DNA of 42,361 nt from Candidatus Methanomethylicus mesodigestus (GCA_001717005.1 MAGS01000030.1:46517-88877), one strand, 5' to 3'; positions 9,283 to 19,017 are shown, counted from the first letter of the stretch. The notes: generated from the letters alone by a model not told the origin. Numbers and translations: made by a program.

Positions 9283-9724
9283 CCATGGTTTTCAGGAAAG
9301 ACTTGATCTTGGAGACCATTATTTTTGCATCTGCCTCGCCCTTAGGATACGGGACCCGCACGCTAGGGATGCCCCGCCTCTTGATCAGATGGAGTAGGAA
9401 TTCGTTGGTACGCCCGCAGCTGGCGCACCCAAAGAGGGCTTCAGGCTCCTCCACAACTATGGCACCGTCGGCTTCCTCAATCAAAGGACCGATCAAGGCA
9501 AGTCGCCCTCTGACGCCCGCAGGAACCTCTATTGCGGCATATTTGAGCCCCCTTCGGGGAAAATCAGGAGTGATGTTCATTGGAGGTGAGTCGATCTCTG
9601 GCTTGCTCAAGTTCTTGGAGACCTCTTCGCCAAGACCGAGGGGGGTGTGACCCTCCCGGACCACCAAATCGTAAAGTATGAGGCTATTCGGCGGGAATAT
9701 GAAGATCTTTGCCAAACGATCCAC
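9251..9724 (-). CDS. mmp5: Methanogenesis marker protein 5
   Basis: FGCASCGRTNEFLLHLIKRRGIPSVRVPYPKGEADA; position directly downstream of mcrC. Confidence 0.65.
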   Translation of the reverse strand: MDRLAKIFIFPPNSLILYDLVVREGHTPLGLGEEVSKNLSKPEIDSPPMNITPDFPRRGLKYAAIEVPAGVRGRLALIGPLIEEADGAIVVEEPEALFGCASCGRTNEFLLHLIKRRGIPSVRVPYPKGEADAKIMVSKIKSFLKTMGEKDGKPNNS

Positions 9725-10376
9725 CTCCTAAGGAGATCTCTCCACTGTTCGCCTTGCTCAACCAGTACTTCACTTTTATAACTATCTCATTCAGCTTGTC
9801 CCTAGGGCAGCTTACGCCCCGCACGACCCCGGTGATGGTGTCCACTATGACTCCGGCGACTTCCACCTTTCCGGGCGGGGGTCTGACTAGGCGCGTGATT
9901 ATGCCAACCTTTGCAAAATCCTCATAGTCCACCGGCGCTTCGCATACAATGATGGTGGGGATATCAGCGTAACGTAAGAAAGACTTCGCCTTGTAGACGA
10001 CATGACCCGTTATGCCGCCCAGATGGAACAGGGCAATCTTAAACCGCCTTACCTGGAAGATCTCCTTTTCATTAATGCCTGCCATTGACCCGCCGGGGGC
10101 GCCACCGTACGGAGATTCGGGAGGCACGCCCGAGCCCGACTCCAGCACAAGGACACTCGTCCGGATCCCTTGCTCTCTCAGACCGTAAGTGATCTCGCAT
10201 ACAGGCTTCGTGATGTGCCTTTTTGAGGGGGACATCGCTACAGCGACAACCTCGAATGTCTCTGATTCCGATATCGTTCCCCTCTGGGCCAGCCCGCCGC
10301 CCTCTCCGATGCCCATCGACTCCCTGCAATCGACGATCTGAGCCTCTCGCCCTATCGACTCTTTCAATGTGATCAC
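9684..10376 (-). CDS. mcrC: Methyl-coenzyme M reductase operon protein C
   Basis: VDCRESMGIGEGGGLAQRGTISE, VAMSPSKRHITKPVCEITYGLREQGI, CEAPVDYEDFAKVGI, VVRGVSCPRDKLNE. Confidence 0.93.
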   Translation of the reverse strand: MITLKESIGREAQIVDCRESMGIGEGGGLAQRGTISESETFEVVAVAMSPSKRHITKPVCEITYGLREQGIRTSVLVLESGSGVPPESPYGGAPGGSMAGINEKEIFQVRRFKIALFHLGGITGHVVYKAKSFLRYADIPTIIVCEAPVDYEDFAKVGIITRLVRPPPGKVEVAGVIVDTITGVVRGVSCPRDKLNEIVIKVKYWLSKANSGEISLGGGSFGKDLHIPAE

Positions 10377-10702
10377 CCACGAACTTTGCCAGAGAGGTAA
10401 TCCTTGACAGTAGGCTTTGGCTTTGTGAATCGCCCCGTTCGTACATCGTACCCGAAGGGCATCGTGGATTCAAACATCGTCTTGAAAGCTTCCAGAACCT
10501 CGTCCGGCGCGGTGCCTGGCGTTAGCCTGATTATGAAACGCCCAATTACCTGTTTGCCATCATGGTATTTTGGACCGTGAATGAGGACCTCGGCGACCCT
10601 ATCATCTGCATCTAGCGCACACATTAGAGGCTCGCCTTGCTTGAGGTTCATCAGCCTTCGGGGCATGAGATCTATTTCCTGTAACTCGATGGAGTCTGAC
10701 AC
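10373..10702 (-). CDS. mcrD: Methyl-coenzyme M reductase operon protein D (probable GTG start at 10702; track ORF extends to 10756)
   Basis: IDLMPRRLMN...VAEVLIHGPKYHDGKQVIGRFIIRLTPG, McrD-like; 4-bp overlap with mcrC. Confidence 0.85.
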   Translation of the reverse strand: MSDSIELQEIDLMPRRLMNLKQGEPLMCALDADDRVAEVLIHGPKYHDGKQVIGRFIIRLTPGTAPDEVLEAFKTMFESTMPFGYDVRTGRFTKPKPTVKDYLSGKVRG

Positions 10703-10824
10703 TGCAGGCACCTTAGCTAAATAGCCCAAGCAGGAGGATAAAAAGATTAGCTTCAACTGCGCCCGAACGAGCAGTTTTTATTATTCCATTCTATTAACTA
10801 GACTACAGGCTGGGAAAGCATCAG

Positions 10825-12348
10825 TTGAAGGTCACTATAAACGGGCAGATCACCGATGCGGCATCCGGGACAACGGTCGAGCAGGCGTTGAAGCGGATGG
10901 GCGAGCCCGACAAGGGATGCATCCTGTCCGTAAGGAAGAAGGTCGCAGTCGAGAAGGTGGCGACGGATCTCTTCCGGATCGAGACGACGAGAGGCAGCCT
11001 CATAATCAGGATAGATTGTCAGAGGGTGTTCGACGGATGGAGGAGGCACTTCAAATCGTTCGAAGGAACGAGCGTAAGATGGTCTACGAGGGATGCGACG
11101 GTATTTGGGCAGATAGTAACTGATTTTGAGCCCTCCGACGAGCAGTTTGAGATGAAGAAGAATGAGGTTGCGCTAAGCCTCTCAGGGTTCAGTAGCGAGA
11201 ATACCCATCTAGTCTTTGGGAAGAAGACCCACGTAGGGAACTATTCCCCTCCGAAGGGGTGCGGCGCTATAGGCAGGGTGGTGTACGGGAGGCACCTCAT
11301 AGGGAATATGAAGATGGGAGACAAGATAATCAAGATCGAACCGATCATAGAAATGAAGGAGGCGGCCAAATCGGTCCTCAAGATCGACGGCGATTATGTG
11401 CTTGAGGATGGCGACAGCATAATCACCAAGATGCTCATAGAGCTGGAGGGCACGTCCCCGGCGTCGAGCGAGCACGTCTATAATGTGCTGGGGAAGGGTT
11501 GGCTGGAGGTCAGGTCTAAAACAAGCAGGTTCATATCGGACAACAGGGTTGGCCTCGCCTCGCTTGCGACTGAAGGTCTGGGCGTGAGGCAACGTGGGAC
11601 ACTGACCGTGAGAAACACGGGGAGCAGCGCGGGCGGGATCTACGTGTATACGTCCGAGGCGCCGCTCAGCGCGAGCCACTCGATAGTAGGGCATGTTGTC
11701 AGCGGCATGGAGCTTGCTGATGTGTCGGATGAGGGAGACAGAATTGCGGTGGCCATTTCCCAAGAACGCATAGACCTGCTGGGCAAAACACAGAGCGAGG
11801 CTGAAGCGTTCCTGGCAAAGCTTGGGATAAAGGCCGAGAGGCAGGGCGACACATCTGACTCTGCGATCGTGGTCGAGCATTCGCCGAGCAACTCCTTGGA
11901 GATCGTTTCGAAGAGGGAGGTGCAGACGATCGGCGCAGGCAAGGAGAAGATCCTGAAGGTCCGCCTTTACGTCAAGGATGCGCCGGCATCTGTAAGGTAC
12001 TTCAGGGTTGCCACCGGTCTTGAACTGCGGAGGTTTGGGAAGCTGAAGACATACTTCTCAACCCCGAAGATGGACCTGATACTATTCAAGGGCAATGATG
12101 CGCTGGCCAAGGGGCTGATGCCAGAGAATATTCCGGGTGCGATAGTCAAAAGCGGTCAGATCGGCGTTACCAACACTGTGAAGAAGTTCACTGGAATGAT
12201 TGGCGTAAGATTCACAAGCAGCGACAAATTCGGACCCACGGCCGAAGCCTTTGATGGGACGAACCTGATTGGCGAGGTCGCCGGCAACATTGAGGTGCTA
12301 AGGGAGCTAAAGGAGGGGACCGAGATTTACATCTTGGAGGCACGGTGA
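10825..12348 (+). CDS. mmp3: Methanogenesis marker protein 3
   Basis: ~507 aa with N-terminal MKVTINGQITDAASGTTVEQAL; MGDKIIKIEPI; GVRFTSSDKFGPTAEAFDGTNLIGEV; syntenic with mmp6/17/7. Confidence 0.85.
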   Translation: MKVTINGQITDAASGTTVEQALKRMGEPDKGCILSVRKKVAVEKVATDLFRIETTRGSLIIRIDCQRVFDGWRRHFKSFEGTSVRWSTRDATVFGQIVTDFEPSDEQFEMKKNEVALSLSGFSSENTHLVFGKKTHVGNYSPPKGCGAIGRVVYGRHLIGNMKMGDKIIKIEPIIEMKEAAKSVLKIDGDYVLEDGDSIITKMLIELEGTSPASSEHVYNVLGKGWLEVRSKTSRFISDNRVGLASLATEGLGVRQRGTLTVRNTGSSAGGIYVYTSEAPLSASHSIVGHVVSGMELADVSDEGDRIAVAISQERIDLLGKTQSEAEAFLAKLGIKAERQGDTSDSAIVVEHSPSNSLEIVSKREVQTIGAGKEKILKVRLYVKDAPASVRYFRVATGLELRRFGKLKTYFSTPKMDLILFKGNDALAKGLMPENIPGAIVKSGQIGVTNTVKKFTGMIGVRFTSSDKFGPTAEAFDGTNLIGEVAGNIEVLRELKEGTEIYILEAR

Positions 12349-12761
12349 TGATAAAGACATACCTTGTGGTGCTCGCCTCAGACTCCAACTTGACGCCGTC
12401 CATGCTCGCAGAGAAGGTTTCGGCCCGAGGGGACGTTGATTACAAAGAGACCTGCTACGGCCTGCTTCTGGAGGGTGAGGAGGAGAAGGTGATGAAGGCA
12501 ATCGATGAGTTAAAGGCCATGGATCCAAGCAGGGTCTTTTACAAGCAGAGAGGGTACAAAATAGGCGACAGCCGCATCTGCCGCGCTAAGAGGGGAGGCG
12601 GCCCCCGACCTGGCTACCATATGCTTTCCATGGAGAGGGAGGTTCTGAAGAATGTTTCAAAGGCGCTGGAGAGCCCGGTGGTCGAGGTCAAGGAGGGTGA
12701 CGAGAAGCGCAAGATCGCGGTCGACAAACTCAAGAAGATTGTTGAGAGCAGTGAGAGCTGA
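12345..12761 (+). CDS. mmp6: Methanogenesis marker protein 6
   Basis: Size, order between mmp3 and mmp17, and RAKRGGGPRPGYHMLSMEREVLKNVSKAL. Confidence 0.75.
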   Translation: MMIKTYLVVLASDSNLTPSMLAEKVSARGDVDYKETCYGLLLEGEEEKVMKAIDELKAMDPSRVFYKQRGYKIGDSRICRAKRGGGPRPGYHMLSMEREVLKNVSKALESPVVEVKEGDEKRKIAVDKLKKIVESSES

Positions 12762-13310
12762 ATGCAGACATTCGTTGATTCGACAGATAGAACGGGCGGC
12801 GAGCAGTACAAGTACATAGCCGAGAAGATGGTCGAGGATCTTGGGCTGACGGGCACTGTAGAAGGGATCTGGATGTGCATAAGGCCTGAAGAGCCCTTCT
12901 TCATAATCAGCATCAGATACAAAGAATTCGTTGGCAAGAACACGATAGCAGAGCTAGGGAGCGTGGAGTCCCGCAACGAAGGGGTCAAGATAACACTGTT
13001 CAGCGAGGTTGATGTTGGAGATGCCCTCAAGACGCTCTGGGGGGCTTACGGAAGAGACAGGGTAGAGCAGGGCGGCAGGATGGATATTAGGGTCAACGGT
13101 GTTGAGGCGGAGGATGTGAAGGGCATTAAGATACGAGAAAAGCCCGTAGATGTTGGGTCAAAGGTGAATGAGCTCGCACTGCGCATAATACCTGAGGGGT
13201 TCCGCGTGAGGCATGTGACGAAGAAAGAGGGGGAGATCACAATAGTCGCTGCCGAGGATCCGATAAAGGAAGAGTGGAAGAGGCAAGCCGAAGCTGCATG
13301 GAGGGCATGA
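12762..13310 (+). CDS. mmp17: Methanogenesis marker protein 17
   Basis: VDSTDRTGGEQYKYIAEKMVEDLGLTG; PFFIISIRYKE; order between mmp6 and mmp7. Confidence 0.75.
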   Translation: MQTFVDSTDRTGGEQYKYIAEKMVEDLGLTGTVEGIWMCIRPEEPFFIISIRYKEFVGKNTIAELGSVESRNEGVKITLFSEVDVGDALKTLWGAYGRDRVEQGGRMDIRVNGVEAEDVKGIKIREKPVDVGSKVNELALRIIPEGFRVRHVTKKEGEITIVAAEDPIKEEWKRQAEAAWRA

Positions 13311-13311
13311 T

Positions 13312-14220
13312 ATGCTGAAGTACCTCCTCTTTGAGGGCGGCATATACAAGCACGAGATGATAACGGAATTCCTAGAGGATGTTGGCGGATTCATCGTCCA
13401 GAAGAATGTTGCCGGGCTGGACCTGATAATGAATCTGGCAGTTCCAGAGGAGGAGCTTGAGAATGTAAAGAAATTGGCAGCCGAGCTCAAGGGCAAGATC
13501 AAGCTAGCGCCGCTCATCGGGGTCGAGGTTGCAGTCGTAGCGCCGACCCTTTCGAGGCATCATCTCCCGCATCCGGCTTGCGACGTTGCGGAGAACCTCA
13601 GGAGGCACGGGGCGAAGACAAACATCATCGGGCTCTCGCGCGGCGTCGGGCAGAAGATAGTGCACAGCTCCCCCATGGAGAGGGAGCTGATAGAAGAGCA
13701 TGATATAGCGGTATTCACGCTTGGCAATTTTGAGAGATGTTTAACCAAGTATAAACCCCCTCTCTACAAGGATCTGGCAATCCCGGTGATTGTAACAGGA
13801 GGGCCACAACTCGGGAGCATGGAAGGGGCGCAGGGGTACGTCGGCGGGATCGGAAGGTATCCCGAACGAGCAAGGACGGGAGACATGATAGACAAGCTCA
13901 GGTCGGTCTCGGAACTGGCGGGGACGGTGGTCGAGGAGAGGCGCCGGGAGCTGGATCTAGACCCGCTGGTCCTAGAGCCGACAGTCGTAAAGGAGGAGGT
14001 TGAGAGGCAGATACCTGAGGCGAAGGAGGCGCTCTCGCCAAACCCGGTTACCCTAAAGATAGACGGGGTAAGGATCAAGCTCCAGTATGACGACTACAAG
14101 GAAAAGGTGAGCAACACAGTAATTAATGGCAAGCGCCTAGGGGAGTTCTCAGTAGTTAAGAGATCGCAGATGAGGGATTACATACTAGTGAAGATTCTTC
14201 CAGCATCGATGTTCCAGTGA
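13312..14220 (+). CDS. mmp7: Methanogenesis marker protein 7
   Basis: LFEGGIYKHEMITEFLEDVGGFIVQKNVAGLDLIMNLAVP; APTLSRHHLPHPACDVAENLRRHGAKTNIIGLSRGVG. Confidence 0.9.
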   Translation: MLKYLLFEGGIYKHEMITEFLEDVGGFIVQKNVAGLDLIMNLAVPEEELENVKKLAAELKGKIKLAPLIGVEVAVVAPTLSRHHLPHPACDVAENLRRHGAKTNIIGLSRGVGQKIVHSSPMERELIEEHDIAVFTLGNFERCLTKYKPPLYKDLAIPVIVTGGPQLGSMEGAQGYVGGIGRYPERARTGDMIDKLRSVSELAGTVVEERRRELDLDPLVLEPTVVKEEVERQIPEAKEALSPNPVTLKIDGVRIKLQYDDYKEKVSNTVINGKRLGEFSVVKRSQMRDYILVKILPASMFQ

Positions 14221-14229
14221 GGGCTGACA

Positions 14230-15906
14230 ATGTTTCTTGAGGTTAGGGGATTAAAGAAGACATACCTTGACGGCAAAATAATGGCGTTGAACGACATATC
14301 ATTCACACTAGGTAATGGCGAGATACTTGGAGTCCTGGGCGGGAGTGGTGCCGGAAAGAGCAGCTTATTGCGGATATTGAGAGGGTTTGAGCCATTTGAC
14401 AGCGGCCTGATCAAGATCGGCGATATTGAAGTAAGGCCTGATTCGCCAAAGAGCACTTACCTTGAGCTCCAAGAAAAGACTGCGATCCAGCTGCAGAGGA
14501 ACTTCGGCCTATGGCCAGACTCGCCGGCAGAAAATGTGATCAGGGCGATCAGGTACTCCGAAACTGGCGAGGAGTCGATGCCGCAGGATGAGGCGGAATA
14601 CGAGGAGTACAGGGCAAAGGCTATGGAGCTGCTTAAGATAGTGCGGCTGGAGGGGAGGGCAGACCTGTGGTCGGAGGTGCTGAGCGGAGGGGAGAAGCAG
14701 AGGCTGATCGTCGCAAGGCAGATTGCTAGGAGGCCAAAGCTGCTTCTGCTGGACGAACCCGGGACGATGACGTGCCCTGAGACCAGAATAGACCTGATCG
14801 ATGCGCTCAGGAGGGCAAACAAGGAGCTCGACATGGCGATAATATTTGCCTCCCACAACCCCGATTTCCACAGGGCGCTTGCCAAGAGGATGATACGGAT
14901 TGATGCCGGAAAGATTGCGGACAGCGGCGACGTGGATGGCGTTTTGAGCAGATATCTCTCGAAGATCGATGCGCCGCTGCCAAAGACCGCACTGAAAGGG
15001 CCGGTGGCAATGACTTTCAAGGACGTTTCAAAGGTTTACAAGCTCATACCGTACGGCAAGGTCTTTGAGCTGCATAATACAAACCTTGAGTTCAGGCGCG
15101 GGGAGATAACAGGCATTATCGGCCCATCAGGGGCAGGGAAGACAGTGATACTGAGGATGCTGGCAGGGCTCGAGATGCCCGACGCCGGAGAGGCCAGCGT
15201 CCTATACAAGGACGAGTGGATCAAGCTTCAGAAACTTGGCAGGGCCAGCATGCATGCAAGGAGGCAGATCGGGATCCTTCACCAGGAGTTTGACCTATCA
15301 TACTGGTCGAGAGTCCTGGAGCTCTTCGCTGCAAAGGTAGGGATCAAGGATTACAATATGGTAGAGGGGGCGCTCGAGAGGGCAAGGAAGGCGGGGATCA
15401 GCGATGAGACCGTCGATGCGATCCACAGGGTAGCTGAAATGCCGGATTCGGAGATCCAAGCAAAGTTGAGGGAGATTGGGATAGATCGCGATATCCTCAA
15501 GGAACTCTTCAGAAGCAAGGACCCAGAGACGGCGAAGGACGTCGCGCTCTCGGCTTTGGGTTTGATGGGTCTTGGCGGTGAGATGCTCGACAGGCACGTG
15601 TACGAGCTCTCTGGGGGCGAGAAGGTCAGGATCGCGCTCGCGCTGGCGGTGATCGCAAAGCCGCGCATACTGATACTTGATGAGCCGTTCGGGGACCTAG
15701 ATCCGCTGACGCTCAGGAAAGTTTCCAACTCGCTGAAGCGAATAAAGCAGTCGTTGAAACCAGCCATTGTGCTTGTGAGCCACCAGCTTGACTTCGTCGA
15801 GGAAGTATCAGATAGATGCGTTTTGATTGAGGATGGGAAAGTGGTAGCGGACGGGCGGCCGAAAGAGGTAGTAAGTAGATTCATGGAGAGATGTGAACAT
15901 GTTTGA
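14230..15906 (+). CDS. Tandem-NBD ABC ATPase, AtwA (MCR activation component A2) paralogue without the Cys4 insert
   Basis: Two NBDs: Walker A GGSGAGKSSLL and GPSGAGKTVIL; LSGGEKQR and LSGGEKVR; LLLLDEP and LILDEP; sits in the mmp operon. Confidence 0.85.
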   Translation: MFLEVRGLKKTYLDGKIMALNDISFTLGNGEILGVLGGSGAGKSSLLRILRGFEPFDSGLIKIGDIEVRPDSPKSTYLELQEKTAIQLQRNFGLWPDSPAENVIRAIRYSETGEESMPQDEAEYEEYRAKAMELLKIVRLEGRADLWSEVLSGGEKQRLIVARQIARRPKLLLLDEPGTMTCPETRIDLIDALRRANKELDMAIIFASHNPDFHRALAKRMIRIDAGKIADSGDVDGVLSRYLSKIDAPLPKTALKGPVAMTFKDVSKVYKLIPYGKVFELHNTNLEFRRGEITGIIGPSGAGKTVILRMLAGLEMPDAGEASVLYKDEWIKLQKLGRASMHARRQIGILHQEFDLSYWSRVLELFAAKVGIKDYNMVEGALERARKAGISDETVDAIHRVAEMPDSEIQAKLREIGIDRDILKELFRSKDPETAKDVALSALGLMGLGGEMLDRHVYELSGGEKVRIALALAVIAKPRILILDEPFGDLDPLTLRKVSNSLKRIKQSLKPAIVLVSHQLDFVEEVSDRCVLIEDGKVVADGRPKEVVSRFMERCEHV

Positions 15907-17791
15907 AGTAATATTTTTGCCGGAGGGCAAGAGGGTCACGGTGCCTGAGGGAACGACACTCATGGCAGCCGCAATCAAAGGCGAGGTCGACATAGCAACA
16001 ATCTGCGGAGGCAAGTCATTCTGCGGCAAATGCCTTGTCGAGGTAATAGAGGGGGAACTCTCGCCCATCACGGATGTTGAGCTGAAGAGGATCCCCCCGG
16101 AGAAGGTCAAGAAGGGCTACAGGTTTGCTTGCCAGGCGCAGGTTAAGGGGAATGTTACCATAAGGGTTCCAGACCAGAGCAGGGTCGGAAGGCAACGCCT
16201 GGTGATAATGGGCAAGGAGCCCCCAATCAAGATCAGGAGCAACGTGGAGAAGGTTTACCTTGAGATGGATCCGCCAACGCTCCACGACACGGTTGCTGAT
16301 GACATCAGACTGTATGCCGCGCTTGGCTCAAAAGGCATCCTTAATGCGAGGCTGGATTACAGGACAGGGACGAAGATCACTGAGATGCTTAGGACCGCCA
16401 ACTGGAAATCGACGGCAGTGGTTCTCGGAGGAAAAGAGGTCATAGGGATCGAGGCGGGGGACACTCGAAAGAGGTCCTTCGGCGTAGCGGTCGACATTGG
16501 AACTACGAAGCTGGCGGTATTCATTGTCGACCTCATAGACGGCGGTATCGCCTTTGCAGACGGCATGATGAACCCGCAGATAAGGTTTGGCGAGGATGTG
16601 ATATCGCGCATCAACTACGCCGCCCAGGGTGAGAGAGAGCTTGGCGACGTGCAGAAAACAATAATCAATGGCATAAATGAGCTCATAGAGAAGGGCCTCG
16701 CGGAGACGGGAATTGACAGACGGGAGCTCTATGAGCTGGTCGCGGTGGGCAACACTGCGATGCACCACCTCTTTGTGGGGGTCGACACGAAGAGCCTTGG
16801 TCTATCGCCATACCCGGCTGGATTGGGCAGGGCATATGACATCAAGGCGAGGGACATGGAAATAGCTATCAACCAGTCAGGCAACGTCCACGTCCTTCCG
16901 AACATCGCCGGATTTGTGGGAGCGGATGCCATAGCCGATGCGCTTGCTTGCAGGCTGCATGAGAAGGAGAAGCTGACATTACTGATGGATGTCGGAACGA
17001 ACACAGAGGTCATGCTCGGGAGCAGGGATGGCATATGGTCCTGCTCGACGGCTTCTGGTCCTGCGTTCGAAGGGGCGCACATAAAGAACGGCATGCGTGC
17101 CGCAAGTGGGGCAGTGGAGAAGGTAAGGATTGCCGACGATGAGGTGAGCTGCAAGACGATTGACGACGACAAGGCAAGGGGCATCTGCGGCTCGGGGATA
17201 ATCGATGCTTTAGCGGAGATGCTCAAGTGCGGAGCCCTCGACACCTCCGGGAAGCTCGTAGAGGGGCACAAGGGCGTCAGAGTCACTCCGGCAGGAAAGG
17301 AGTATGTGCTTGTGCCGAAGGAGGAGACCTCGTCCGGAAAGGAGGATATTGTCGTTTCGCAGGACGATGTAAGGGAGATCCAGAAGGCGAAGGCGGCAAT
17401 GTTCGGCGGGTATATGACACTCATGAGGAAGAGCGGACATCCAACGACGGACCTTAACGAGATAATCATCGCGGGCGCCTTCGGCAACTACATTGACCCT
17501 GCCAGCGCCAGGATACTTGGCATGATACCCGAAGTACCGCTTGACCGCATATCGTTTACAGGAAATACCGCAGGATCCGGCGCAAGGATATGCCTGAAGT
17601 CGCTCGACATGAGGCGCGAGGCTACCGAGGTTGCAGATAAGATGAAATACATCGAATTGGCCGCTGAGCCGGTATTTATGGAAGAGTACATCAATGCGAT
17701 GTATATGCCGAACAGCAGGCTCAACATGTTCCCTGAGACCGTAGAGACGATTAAGGCACCCAAGGTGGTCAGAGTGTATGTCAGCAAATAG
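15893..17791 (+). CDS. ASKHA ATPase with N-terminal 2Fe-2S ferredoxin domain (RACo-like/DUF4445-type reductive activator)
   Basis: CGGKSFCGKCLVEV...YRFACQAQV (CX5CX2CXnC ferredoxin), VDIGTTKLAVFIVDL and LMDVGTNTEVML ASKHA motifs; GAFGNYIDP near C-terminus. Confidence 0.85.
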   Translation: MNMFEVIFLPEGKRVTVPEGTTLMAAAIKGEVDIATICGGKSFCGKCLVEVIEGELSPITDVELKRIPPEKVKKGYRFACQAQVKGNVTIRVPDQSRVGRQRLVIMGKEPPIKIRSNVEKVYLEMDPPTLHDTVADDIRLYAALGSKGILNARLDYRTGTKITEMLRTANWKSTAVVLGGKEVIGIEAGDTRKRSFGVAVDIGTTKLAVFIVDLIDGGIAFADGMMNPQIRFGEDVISRINYAAQGERELGDVQKTIINGINELIEKGLAETGIDRRELYELVAVGNTAMHHLFVGVDTKSLGLSPYPAGLGRAYDIKARDMEIAINQSGNVHVLPNIAGFVGADAIADALACRLHEKEKLTLLMDVGTNTEVMLGSRDGIWSCSTASGPAFEGAHIKNGMRAASGAVEKVRIADDEVSCKTIDDDKARGICGSGIIDALAEMLKCGALDTSGKLVEGHKGVRVTPAGKEYVLVPKEETSSGKEDIVVSQDDVREIQKAKAAMFGGYMTLMRKSGHPTTDLNEIIIAGAFGNYIDPASARILGMIPEVPLDRISFTGNTAGSGARICLKSLDMRREATEVADKMKYIELAAEPVFMEEYINAMYMPNSRLNMFPETVETIKAPKVVRVYVSK

Positions 17792-18332
17792 TTCCAAAAT
17801 CGACATCAGAGAAGAGCTCGCCAGGATGCAAGGAATCCTGAAGACAGTTGAGCTGAACATGGAGGATCGGGCCGAGATTGAGAGACTCGAGAGCGAGGCC
17901 GAGAAAGGCGTCCTGATGGGATTATGCAGGGGAGTCAACGTCGGCGTGCGTGAGGCCCTGAGGAAGAGGCATTTGATCGGGGGGCTCTCAGATGGAACGA
18001 TGCAGTGGCCCCGTTGCTCTCTGATAAAGATGGTGTGCGGCTCTGAACTAGTGGGGGAAGAGGTCATCGACCCGTCAACGAGGGAAGGGTGCAAACAGAA
18101 GGGCGACATAGTTGTCGGCGAGATAGTCTTCTACAAGGACAAGATAGAGATAATGAGGAGCAAACATGACGAGATGAGGGTTCAGATATTGCCGCTCGAG
18201 ATGCCAGAGAGGTTCGGATCGTCTGCCGTCGTCGGGAGCCCCTCGCCTCCCACGGATATCTACATAAAAAGGAGGATGGGGCTAGACACAAAGGATCCGA
18301 AGCTTGGCACGATACTCGTTGGATTCGATTAG
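17778..18332 (+). CDS. Uncharacterised protein at the end of the mmp/AtwA operon
   Basis: Complete ORF overlapping the end of the RACo-like gene; no recognised domain. Confidence 0.6.
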   Translation: MSANSSKIDIREELARMQGILKTVELNMEDRAEIERLESEAEKGVLMGLCRGVNVGVREALRKRHLIGGLSDGTMQWPRCSLIKMVCGSELVGEEVIDPSTREGCKQKGDIVVGEIVFYKDKIEIMRSKHDEMRVQILPLEMPERFGSSAVVGSPSPPTDIYIKRRMGLDTKDPKLGTILVGFD

Positions 18333-18434
18333 GAGCGGCCCCGTTGATTTTACCGAGATGCTGCCGTACCACATTGCCAGTGCATAGCACACCCAATAAT
18401 CATATATAGTCACTCACGTACAAAAATATACATA

Positions 18435-18947
18435 GTGGGAGCCATGTGGAAGGAGATCACGTCGTTCTTCGGATGCGCCCCTGCAAAGCTCAAGGTCGCC
18501 AGGCTGATGGTTGAGCTGGGATTCAGGATTGACGACGACCTCAAGATAGCCTGCGGCGAGGTCGAGATAACGGATTCCAGCATAGCCAGAGCTGCCAAGG
18601 TGGACAGGAGGGTCGTCAGGGAAACCGTGGATGACATTCTTCGCGATCCAAAGATGAAGAGGGTATTTACCGGGCTGAAACCGGCGGGGAGCTTCCTAAA
18701 GGATGTCGCTCCGACGTTTGGCTTCGGCGTAGTGGAGATCAGGGCGCGCCCGGATGCAGTCGGAGTGATCTCAAAGACGACGGAGATCATAGCAAAGGCG
18801 AACGTGGGCATAAGGCAGATACTTGCAGAGGACCCCGACGTGAATCCTGACCCTAAGTTGCTCATAATCACGGAGAGGCAGGTTCCGGGCGAAGTGGTTT
18901 CGGAACTTTTGAAGGTGCCCACGGTCACCAAGGTTTCGCTTAGTTGA
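18435..18947 (+). CDS. ACT-domain predicted regulator of amino acid metabolism (COG2150-like)
   Basis: N-terminal HTH-like region and C-terminal ACT-like FGVVEIRARPDAVGVISKTTEIIAKANVGIRQILAED. Confidence 0.75.
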   Translation: MGAMWKEITSFFGCAPAKLKVARLMVELGFRIDDDLKIACGEVEITDSSIARAAKVDRRVVRETVDDILRDPKMKRVFTGLKPAGSFLKDVAPTFGFGVVEIRARPDAVGVISKTTEIIAKANVGIRQILAEDPDVNPDPKLLIITERQVPGEVVSELLKVPTVTKVSLS

Positions 18948-19017
18948 ATGAGCAGACGCGTGATCGCCCCGCCAGTCGAACAATGTGGTAAAAAATGGAA
19001 AAAAGGGGTTTCTGAGA

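Noticed and set aside
17210-18109. 299-aa minus-strand ORF
   Set aside because: Antisense to the RACo-like gene and the following ORF, no recognisable motifs
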